Positions 1-5,040 of a DNA stretch of 5,561 bases are shown here, in pieces. Below the pieces are notes generated by a model. That model was given only the letters and a program-made list of their open reading frames with translations, was not told the DNA's origin and searched no databases. The stretch is from Modestobacter sp. (lineage in GTDB: Bacteria > Actinomycetota > Actinomycetes > Mycobacteriales > Geodermatophilaceae): NCBI GenBank assembly GCA_025963425.1, contig JAOPUQ010000106.1, forward strand, positions 1 through 5,561. Reading direction: 5' to 3'. The translations under genes and the position numbers were made by a program. The first letter of the stretch is position 1. Every line of letters starts with the position of its first letter.

Positions 1-590
1 AAGGCGCTGCGCACGTCGGCCGGCAGCGGCGGCCAGGACAGCGCGGTCGCGCCGCGGACGAAGACCGGCGTGCCGACGGTGACCGCCGCGCGGACCCCGG
101 GGGCGTGCGCCAGCCGGATCAGCGCCGGGCCGAGGTCGCCCTCGGGCATGGCGACCGCGGTGTTGCCCAGGACGACGCCGCGCAGCTGCGCCCGGTGTTC
201 CAGCGCCCAGCCGAGGGAGATGACCCCGCCCCAGTCGTGCCCGACCGTGACCACCGGCCCGGTGAGGCCGAGCGCGTCGGTGAGGTTCCCGAGGTCGGTG
301 ACCCGCTGGGCGAGGCTCCGCGGCCCGGGCAGTCGCTGCGACCACCCCATGCCCAGGTGGTCCGGGGCGATCACCCGCCACCCGGGCGGGGCGGCCGCGA
401 CCAGCCGGCGCCAGAGGTAGGACCACGTGGGGTTGCCGTGGACGCACAGCAGGGTGCCCACCGGCCGGCGGACGCCGTTGTCCAGGACGTGCCAGGTGTG
501 CTCCACGCCGGTGGAGTCGGCGACGGTCACCGACCGGGACCACGCCGGATCGAGCCCGGGCAGTGCGGGGGGCAGGGCGGTGGCGGTCAC
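1..590 (-). CDS. oleB: OleB-type alpha/beta hydrolase (beta-lactone decarboxylase), 3' end cut by window edge; possibly the OleB half of an OleBC fusion
   Basis: Only the first 196 residues are visible; the gene runs off the left edge. They show a haloalkane-dehalogenase-like alpha/beta hydrolase. HGNPTWSYLWR (about 51-61) carries the oxyanion-hole Asn, followed by APDHLGMGWS (75-84). The nucleophile elbow GHDWGG (117-122) has Asp119 as nucleophile and Trp120 beside it. OleB proteins belong to this superfamily and decarboxylate the beta-lactone made by OleC, giving a cis-olefin. I prefer OleB over a true dehalogenase because the gene directly follows oleA. The GTG start at 590-588 overlaps the oleA stop in a GTGA arrangement, with only a weak GAGATC-like ribosome site inside oleA, so translational coupling is likely. 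OleB alone is about 300 residues, so at least 100 are missing. In actinobacteria OleB is commonly fused to OleC, which cannot be tested here. The function rests on context plus fold. Confidence 0.85.
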   Translation of the reverse strand, partial: MTATALPPALPGLDPAWSRSVTVADSTGVEHTWHVLDNGVRRPVGTLLCVHGNPTWSYLWRRLVAAAPPGWRVIAPDHLGMGWSQRLPGPRSLAQRVTDLGNLTDALGLTGPVVTVGHDWGGVISLGWALEHRAQLRGVVLGNTAVAMPEGDLGPALIRLAHAPGVRAAVTVGTPVFVRGATALSWPPLPADVRSA

Positions 591-1612
591 CAGGCGATCT
601 CGAGGCAGCAGGCGTTGAGGCCGGAGCCGATGCCCATCAGCAGGACGCGGTCGCCGTCGACGAGGGTGTCCGCCTCGCCGGCCAGCGTGATCGGCACCGA
701 CGCGGGGCCGATGTTGCCGCGGTCGGGGAAGGTCCGCGGCACCAGGGTCGGGTCGATGCCCAGCCGCGCGCAGATGGCGTCGGTGTGCACCTGGGAGACC
801 TGGTGGATGACGTAGCGGTCCATGCCCCGCGACCAGTCGAAGTCCGCCGCCGCCTCGGTCCAGAGGTCCTCGGAGAGCTGCAGCCCGGCGTCCAGGAGGC
901 CCTTGAGGTCGGTGGTCATGCCGTCGTTGTCGCCGACGCACAGCTGGTGGTGCTCGGTGCCGGCCCGGCTGACCGCCGCGACGACGCGGTGCCCCTCGGG
1001 GTGCCGGTCGGCGCGACCGAGCACCATGGCCGCCGCCCCGGAGCCGAGGGTGAGCGTCGCGAACTGGGAGATGACGTCGCGGGACGTCGTCCCGGGGCGG
1101 GACAGGTTGTCGATGGTGAGCTCCTGGACGGCCCGGGAGTCCTCGCCGTTGACGACCAGCGCGTAGTCGACGAAGCCCGCGTCGATCATCGCGCCGGCCA
1201 GTTCCATGCCGTTGACGAATCCGAGGCAGGCGTTCGTGACGTCGAAGTTCTGGCACGAGGTCGGCAGCCCGAGGGCGTGGTGCACCGCGGTGGCCGTGGA
1301 CGGCTCCAGGTGCTGGCGGCTGACCGAGGTGTTGACCATCAGGCCGATGTCGGAGGGGTCGACGCCGCTCTCGCTGATGGCCTTGGCGCCGGCCATGGCC
1401 GCTCCGTCGACGAAGGTGACGCCGTCGGGCCACCAGCGGCGCTCACGGATGCCGACGAGTCGCTCGAGCAGGCCCGGACGCAGTCGCGCCTGCTTGTAGG
1501 TGTCGCTCAGCCGGTCGTCGAGCTCCGCGGAGGTGACGACGCGCGCGGCGTCGGCGGTCTGCACGGTGAGGATCGCGGTGTTGGTGAAGCGGTGGGTCGT
1601 GTTGCCGCGCAT
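587..1612 (-). CDS. oleA: OleA, thiolase-superfamily acyl-CoA condensing enzyme of long-chain olefin biosynthesis
   Basis: The product has 341 residues, the usual OleA size. OleA performs a non-decarboxylative head-to-head Claisen condensation of two fatty acyl-CoAs to a 2-alkyl-3-keto acid in the cytoplasm. The nucleophile is Cys129 in TNACLGF, where FabH enzymes have a GACxAF-type motif. Glu103 lies in HLEPS, His270 in VIHQVS and Asn300 in RGNIGPAS. Their spacing matches Cys143, Glu117, His285 and Asn315 of Xanthomonas campestris OleA, with a steady offset of 14-15 residues. The C-terminal GIGSGLNACCLEIAW is typical of this group. I chose the ATG at 1612: an AGGAC ribosome-site-like sequence precedes it and OleA-type homology starts here. 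The frame stays open upstream to 2227, but that part reads as low-complexity Arg/Pro/Ser. The oleB-type gene follows with a 4-base overlap. FabH or HMG-CoA synthase are less likely alternatives. Confidence 0.93.
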   Translation of the reverse strand: MRGNTTHRFTNTAILTVQTADAARVVTSAELDDRLSDTYKQARLRPGLLERLVGIRERRWWPDGVTFVDGAAMAGAKAISESGVDPSDIGLMVNTSVSRQHLEPSTATAVHHALGLPTSCQNFDVTNACLGFVNGMELAGAMIDAGFVDYALVVNGEDSRAVQELTIDNLSRPGTTSRDVISQFATLTLGSGAAAMVLGRADRHPEGHRVVAAVSRAGTEHHQLCVGDNDGMTTDLKGLLDAGLQLSEDLWTEAAADFDWSRGMDRYVIHQVSQVHTDAICARLGIDPTLVPRTFPDRGNIGPASVPITLAGEADTLVDGDRVLLMGIGSGLNACCLEIAW

Positions 1613-1673
1613 CGCAGGTCCTGTCGAGTGGAGGTCGGCTCCATACTCGTACGGCGCCCTGGGGGATCCAGCA

Positions 1674-1904
1674 CTACCCCGGCTCCGCGGCGGTATGCCA
1701 CCCAGCTCCGGTCCCGCTGCAGCAGGTGACCAGCGTGGTCGGCGTGTCGATCCACACGGTGAAGTCGCCGCCCCCGGAGGACTCCTGACCCGCCGGGTCG
1801 GCGACGCCGGACTCGCCGTCCAACCCGACCGCGATGCCCGGCGAGCGGGCGAGGACGACGGGCCCGTGGACGACGACGCCCAGTTCGTCCGGCGGCAGCT
1901 CGGC
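1674..1904 (-). pseudogene. unrecognised coding-like fragment of about 76 codons with a stop but no usable start
   Basis: Read on the minus strand, the last 76 codons before the TAG at 1674-1676 look like real protein. Only 5 of 76 third positions are A or T. The residues are a varied mix (ELPPDELGVVVHGPVVLA, later GGGDFTVWIDTPTTLVTCC) rather than the Arg/Pro/Ala monotony of a shadow frame. The frame upstream of 1904 turns into Arg/Pro-rich sequence and holds no ATG or GTG. The only candidates inside are a TTG at 1823 without a ribosome site and a GTG far downstream (FTVWID). An ATG at 1936 sits in another frame and would need a frameshift near 1905. I infer a decayed or frameshifted small gene, or one with an unusual start. 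I do not recognise the family. It lies immediately upstream of oleA in the same direction, 61 bases away. A chance open frame in high-GC DNA remains possible. Confidence 0.3.
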
Positions 1905-2045
1905 GGGCCGGCGGCGCTGCGTCCTGCCCGCGGCATCCCCTGTCCGTGGTGGCCGCCGGGCCCTCCTGCGCGGCGGCCGCGCATTCCGGCCCTCCGCCGG
2001 TACCGATGCGCCAGGATGAGCGCTCCCGCAGCGTCCGACCAGTAC

Positions 2046-2050
2046 AGGAG
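2046..2050 (+). promoter_or_regulatory. ribosome binding site of the LURP-one-like gene
   Basis: AGGAG lies seven bases before the GTG at 2058. It decides the start, because the frame stays open far upstream and the next in-frame ATG (2094) has no comparable site at the right distance. Confidence 0.7.
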
Positions 2051-2057
2051 AACCGCC

Positions 2058-2678
2058 GTGACCGTCCCTCCTGGGCAGCAGCCCCCGGCCGCCATGGTCG
2101 TGCCGGCGTTCTTCGTCAAGCAGCGGATCACGCTGATGGTCAACCGGTACGAGGTGCTGGCCGCGAACCCCGACGGCACCGAGGGGCAGCTGCTGGCGCT
2201 GGCCGAGCAGAAGCGGATGAAGCTCAAGGAGGAGGTGGTCTTCTACGCCGACGAGGCCAAGAGCCGCCGGGTGTTCTCCTTCAAGGCCCGCCAGCGGCTC
2301 GACGTCTCGGCCGAGCACGACGTCCTCGACGAGTACGGCAACCCGCTGGGCATGTTCAGCAAGCAGTTCGGGGCCAGCCTGCTGCGCTCGACCAGGAACC
2401 TGTCGGCACCGGGCGTCGATGCCGTCGGCCGGGAGCGCCGCCCGGTGATCGCGATCCTGCGCCGGGTCTGGGACCTCATCCCCTACGTGGGCGACGTCTG
2501 GGTGCCCTTCGTCTTCCACTTCGACTTCGTCGACACCCGCACCGGTGCGGCCGTGCTGGTCAGCGAACGGCAGAAGACCATCCGGGACCGCTACAGCGTC
2601 ACCGTCCCGGACCCGCGGCTGGACTTCCGCGTCGCGGCCAGCATGGCCGTCGCCCTGGACGCGCTGCAGAGCCGCTGA
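2058..2678 (+). CDS. LURP-one/tubby C-terminal-like (phospholipid scramblase-related) protein
   Basis: The product has 206 residues, cytoplasmic with no signal peptide. From residue 17 on it follows the pattern of LURP-one-related proteins: an opening strand around AFFVKQRITLMVNRYEV, then repeated short strands joined by DG and EYGN turns. Examples are VFYADE (61-66), FSFKARQRLDV (74-83) and VLDEYGNPLGMF (89-100). The closing segment PDPRLDFRVAASMAVALDAL (185-204) forms the buried C-terminal helix of this beta-barrel fold. A hydrophobic stretch at about 138-155 (DLIPYVGDVWVPFVF) is too polar for a clear membrane span. The fold is shared with plant LURP1, tubby C-terminal domains and scramblases. 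The bacterial members have no established reaction, so membrane-lipid binding is only a guess. It is transcribed away from oleA and towards the membrane-protein gene. The open frame upstream of the GTG does not look like coding sequence. Confidence 0.75.
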   Translation: MTVPPGQQPPAAMVVPAFFVKQRITLMVNRYEVLAANPDGTEGQLLALAEQKRMKLKEEVVFYADEAKSRRVFSFKARQRLDVSAEHDVLDEYGNPLGMFSKQFGASLLRSTRNLSAPGVDAVGRERRPVIAILRRVWDLIPYVGDVWVPFVFHFDFVDTRTGAAVLVSERQKTIRDRYSVTVPDPRLDFRVAASMAVALDALQSR

Positions 2679-2706
2679 GCGGTCACCCGCCGGGAGGAGG
2701 CCGCTC
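2677..2706. terminator. possible bidirectional terminator between convergent genes
   Basis: GAGCGG (2677-2682) pairs with CCGCTC (2701-2706). Further imperfect pairing inside the loop brings CACCC-type bases opposite GGGAGG-type bases, with one mismatch and one bulge. It begins in the stop codon of the scramblase-like gene and ends just before the stop of the facing membrane-protein gene, the expected place for a shared terminator. There is no T-tract on either side and the stem is short, so this is tentative. Confidence 0.35.
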
Positions 2707-2710
2707 CGGG

Positions 2711-3844
2711 TCAGTCGTTGGTCTCCGACGTCCGCGCACGGCCGCGGTCTCCTCCTCCGCGCACGGCCTGGAGCACCGTCTGCGCCTGCTGGTCGACCAG
2801 CCGGGTGAACAGCTGTTGCGCGTACCCGAACACGAGCGCCCAGGCCAGGATCTGCGCCGAGGTGTCCAGGGCGGTGAGCCCCGGCACGAAGCCGCCCCGC
2901 ATGAGCAGCAGGCCGAGCAGGGCCGTGATGGCGCCGGTCGGCATCTTCAGCACGGCCACGGCCACCGGCAGGCCGTGCGGCTCGGACGATCCGCGGATGC
3001 CGCGGATGGCGGCCGCCGCCGCGACGGCTGCGGCGGCCAGCCCGATCAGCTCCACGAGCACGACGTCGACGGGCTTGGCGGTGTCCTTGACGGCATCGTC
3101 GACGTCCTTGGCCAGGGGGCCCGCGCCCCGGTCGGTGGAGTACGGCGCCGACTGCTCCGTCGGACACACGACCACCGCCTGGCCGGCCTCCTCCGGTGCG
3201 AAGCACAGCGGGATCGTGGTCGGGCTGCGTGCGCCGGCCACGGCCAGCGTGATCGCCAGGACGGTCAGCAGCACGCTGGTCACGATCAGCACGTTGCGAA
3301 AGCTGCGCACCCGCAGCTGCTCGCGCAGTGCCGCCGATGCAGCGGCGCGGGCGGCCGTCACGATGGTCAGCCGCTCCTGGTCGACGATGGCGAGGCGCTC
3401 TTCCAGGCTCGAGGGCGCAGCCTGCGCTCCTCGGCACTGGGGCTCGCTCACGCCGACCCGCCGCGCGACCCGTTCCAGCTGCTGTCGCCTGCTGTCCAGG
3501 GGCGAGAGGTGACGGGCGACGTCGTTGAGGATCCCGGGCAGCCGGCCCAGCAGGTACTGCGCCGGCGCGACGGTGAGCAGCAGCGCCTCGGCCGCGTCCA
3601 GGTTGCTCATCGCCCGTTCGAGGGCTGCCTTGTCGGCGAACCGCCTCGTGCCCAGCGCGGCGTCCCGTGCCGCGGCCAGGTGGTATCCGACGGCCTCGAG
3701 CAGCGTCCCCGCCTGCGGCTGCGCGTACTGGGCTGCCCAGCTGCTCAGGGACTCCAGCTCCTTCGCGCGGGTCAGCGTCCCTTCCCGCCAGGCCCGCCAG
3801 ACCGGTCCTCCGACAGGGTTGCCGAACATCAGGGCTTCGGACAC
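2711..3844 (-). CDS. uncharacterised multi-pass membrane protein with an N-terminal helical cytoplasmic domain
   Basis: The product has 377 residues and I cannot assign a named family. Residues 1-180 are soluble and helix-rich with heptad-like Leu/Ala patterns (for example ALERAMSNLDAAEALLL, 74-90), suggesting a coiled or helical-bundle domain. A first membrane helix runs at about 184-204 (VLIVTSVLLTVLAITLAVAGA). A loop of about 55 residues follows with only two cysteines, Cys214 and Cys227, which could form a disulfide if the loop is outside. Three more hydrophobic stretches lie at 259-280 (Ala-rich), 293-315 and 330-345. The short tail is charged (RGGGDRGRARTSETND). The GTG start at 3844 has GAGAGG six bases upstream. 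Transcription converges on the scramblase-like gene. The leader carries conspicuous dyads described separately. Scaffold or sensor roles are conceivable but unsupported. Confidence 0.85.
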   Translation of the reverse strand: MSEALMFGNPVGGPVWRAWREGTLTRAKELESLSSWAAQYAQPQAGTLLEAVGYHLAAARDAALGTRRFADKAALERAMSNLDAAEALLLTVAPAQYLLGRLPGILNDVARHLSPLDSRRQQLERVARRVGVSEPQCRGAQAAPSSLEERLAIVDQERLTIVTAARAAASAALREQLRVRSFRNVLIVTSVLLTVLAITLAVAGARSPTTIPLCFAPEEAGQAVVVCPTEQSAPYSTDRGAGPLAKDVDDAVKDTAKPVDVVLVELIGLAAAAVAAAAAIRGIRGSSEPHGLPVAVAVLKMPTGAITALLGLLLMRGGFVPGLTALDTSAQILAWALVFGYAQQLFTRLVDQQAQTVLQAVRGGGDRGRARTSETND

Positions 3845-3850
3845 CGGGCA

Positions 3851-3856
3851 CCTCTC
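3851..3856 (-). promoter_or_regulatory. ribosome binding site of the membrane-protein gene
   Basis: GAGAGG on the minus strand lies six bases before the GTG at 3844. It supports that GTG over the ATG five codons later. Confidence 0.65.
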
Positions 3857-3860
3857 GCCG

Positions 3861-3870
3861 TGGGGCCCCA
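3861..3870. repeat. perfect 10-base palindrome TGGGGCCCCA in the leader
   Basis: TGGGGCCCCA is its own reverse complement. It sits five bases upstream of the ribosome site of the membrane-protein gene and one base downstream (in mRNA sense) of the two larger dyads. With no loop it is more likely a DNA-level site than an RNA hairpin. In GC-rich DNA a short G/C palindrome may also be chance. Confidence 0.45.
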
Positions 3871-3871
3871 G

Positions 3872-3916
3872 CGTGACGCTCGCGCGTCACGGGGACGTCA
3901 TCCGCGATGACGTCCC
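3872..3916. promoter_or_regulatory. two abutting perfect inverted repeats carrying four TGACG half-sites; candidate operator or structured leader
   Basis: The first dyad is CGTGACGC (3872-3879), a 4-base loop, then GCGTCACG (3884-3891): an 8-bp perfect stem. On the minus strand its loop reads GCGA, a GNRA tetraloop. The second follows with no gap: GGGACGTCAT (3892-3901), loop CCGCG, then ATGACGTCCC (3907-3916), a 10-bp perfect stem. Both share TGACG/CGTCA, with the four copies starting at 3874, 3885, 3896 and 3908. That is 11, 11 and 12 bases apart, so all lie close to the same helical face. The position, 28-72 bases upstream of the membrane-protein GTG, suits an operator for a cooperatively bound dimeric regulator. 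Alternatively it could be two stacked hairpins in the leader mRNA. Which protein would bind is unknown. Confidence 0.5.
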
Positions 3917-3972
3917 GGTGCCGGCCAGGCTCAGCCGCGTTCGGAGTCTGTGCCCGGTCGCCTGCGGCGGAG

Positions 3973-4010
3973 CCAGGGGTGCCCGCCGTGGACGGGCGGG
4001 ACACCCCTGG
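3973..4010 (-). terminator. intrinsic terminator hairpin after the alcohol dehydrogenase gene
   Basis: CCAGGGGTG (3973-3981) pairs with CACCCCTGG with a single bulged A at 4001. The stem continues as CCCGCC (3982-3987) with GGCGGG (3995-4000), giving about 15 base pairs around a 7-base loop. It starts four bases past the dehydrogenase stop. No T-run follows, as is usual for terminators in high-GC actinobacteria. It should end the operon coming from the right and separate it from the membrane-protein gene. Confidence 0.8.
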
Positions 4011-4014
4011 GGCG

Positions 4015-5040
4015 TCAGGGCACCAGGATCGCGCGGCCGCGGACCCGGCCGGCGTCCAGGTCGTCGATCGCGGACTGGAAGTCGTCCAGGGCGTACTTCA
4101 CGGTGTGCAGCGTGACCTTCTGCTGCGCCGCGAGGGCCATCAGCTCGACCAGGTCGTTGTAGCTGCCCACCAGGTTGCCCAGGATGTTGATCTCGGCGGA
4201 GACCAGGTCGATGGTCGGGACGTCGACGTTCTCGCCGTACCCGACCACCAGGTAGTCCCCGGCCCGCCGGGTCATCGCGAGCCCCTCCTTGGTCGAGCCG
4301 CCCTCCCCGACGAAGTCGATGACGACCTCGGCGCCGTTGCCACCGGTCAGGTCGAGCACCTGCTGGACCTGGCTGCCGTCGGCCACGATGGCGTTGTCGG
4401 CGCCGATGGACAGGGCCAGCTTCACCGCCTCGGGGTTGCGGTCGACGACGATGAGCCGTGCCGGCGAGATGGCGCGCAGAACCTGGATCCCGATGTGCCC
4501 CAGACCGCCGGCGCCGATCACCACGCACCGGTCCCCGGCACGCAACCGCCGGGCTGCCTTCGCTGCCGCGTGGTAGGCGGTCAGGCCGGCGTCGGCCAGG
4601 GCGGCGACGTCGGCGGGCTCCAGCGAGTCGTCGATCCGCACGCAGCTGCGGGCCGACGTCTTCAGGTACTCGGCGTACCCGCCGTCGGTGTCGATGCCCG
4701 GGAACTGCGAGTTCTCGCAGTGCACGTCGTCCCCGGCCCGGCAGGCGCGGCACAGCCCGCAGGTGACCAGCGGGTGCAGGATCACCTTGTCCCCGACGGC
4801 GACGTTCGTGACCGCCGAGCCCACGGCGTGCACCCAGCCGGCGTTCTCGTGGCCGATCGTGTACGGCAGCGCGACCTGCGACTTCTCGGCCCACTGCCCC
4901 TCGAGGATGTGCAGGTCGGTCCGGCACACCCCGGCGCCGCCGATCTTGACGACGACGTCGTGCGGCCCGGTCACCTCGGGCTTCGGGAGGTCGTCCATCT
5001 GCAGCTTCTGGTGGTAACCGATGACCCGGACGGCCTTCAT
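4015..5040 (-). CDS. adh: zinc-dependent, probably NAD-dependent, medium-chain alcohol dehydrogenase
   Basis: The product has 341 residues, a full-length cytoplasmic medium-chain dehydrogenase. Catalytic zinc ligands are Cys39 (AGVCRTDLH) and His64 (TIGHENAG), with Asp150 the probable third ligand. The structural zinc is held by Cys94, Cys97, Cys100 and Cys108 in the CGLCRACRAGDDVHC lobe. The Rossmann glycine motif GAGGLG is at 176-181. Asp200 at the end of the second strand (VVDRN) indicates preference for NAD over NADP. It should oxidise an alcohol to an aldehyde or ketone; the sequence does not fix the substrate. The ATG overlaps the stop of the preceding gene (ATGA), with GAAGG seven bases before it, so the two are translationally coupled. 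Similar dehydrogenases close propane/alkane monooxygenase operons of actinobacteria, where they oxidise the product alcohol. That role is inferred from the upstream neighbour. A terminator follows immediately. Confidence 0.94.
   Translation of the reverse strand: MKAVRVIGYHQKLQMDDLPKPEVTGPHDVVVKIGGAGVCRTDLHILEGQWAEKSQVALPYTIGHENAGWVHAVGSAVTNVAVGDKVILHPLVTCGLCRACRAGDDVHCENSQFPGIDTDGGYAEYLKTSARSCVRIDDSLEPADVAALADAGLTAYHAAAKAARRLRAGDRCVVIGAGGLGHIGIQVLRAISPARLIVVDRNPEAVKLALSIGADNAIVADGSQVQQVLDLTGGNGAEVVIDFVGEGGSTKEGLAMTRRAGDYLVVGYGENVDVPTIDLVSAEINILGNLVGSYNDLVELMALAAQQKVTLHTVKYALDDFQSAIDDLDAGRVRGRAILVP

Larger units (their letters stand above)
1613..2057. promoter_or_regulatory. divergent intergenic region between oleA and the LURP-one-like gene
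   Basis: This 445-base gap must hold the promoters for oleA (leftward) and the scramblase-like gene (rightward). I see no convincing -35/-10 pair for either gene. A TA-rich spot, GTACGAGTAT on the minus strand (1643-1652), lies about 30 bases upstream of the oleA ATG and is the least GC-rich place near it; it is only a weak -10 candidate. Most of the left half is occupied by the coding-like fragment described separately (1674-1904). A good AGGAGGG ribosome-site-like sequence on the minus strand (1961-1967) has no start codon at a usable distance; the nearest ATG is 24 bases downstream, at 1936. No tRNA, riboswitch or long repeat is visible. Confidence 0.5.

Noticed and set aside
1..590. Haloalkane dehalogenase
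   Set aside because: Motifs are shared with that family, but the direct coupling to oleA favours OleB. The catalytic acid and cap region are outside the window, so it is not fully excluded.
563..1729. A 388-codon plus-strand open frame opposite oleA
   Set aside because: Same mirror effect, lying over a gene with a full set of active-site residues.
1979..2011. Inverted repeat GCGCAT/ATGCGC upstream of the scramblase-like gene
   Set aside because: Only six bases per arm with a 21-base spacer, expected by chance in GC-rich DNA.
1500..2057. N-terminal extension of the LURP-one-like protein
   Set aside because: Composition is non-coding and it runs antisense into oleA. The AGGAG site supports the GTG at 2058.
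1613..2227. N-terminal extension of OleA to an upstream ATG
   Set aside because: The extension is low-complexity Arg/Ser/Pro and overlaps the scramblase-like gene. OleA length and the ribosome site fit the ATG at 1612.
1674..4004. A 776-codon open frame on the minus strand
   Set aside because: Mostly Arg/Gly/Ala/Pro shadow sequence running antisense to the scramblase-like gene and out of frame with the membrane-protein gene. Only its last 76 codons look coding, and these are reported separately.
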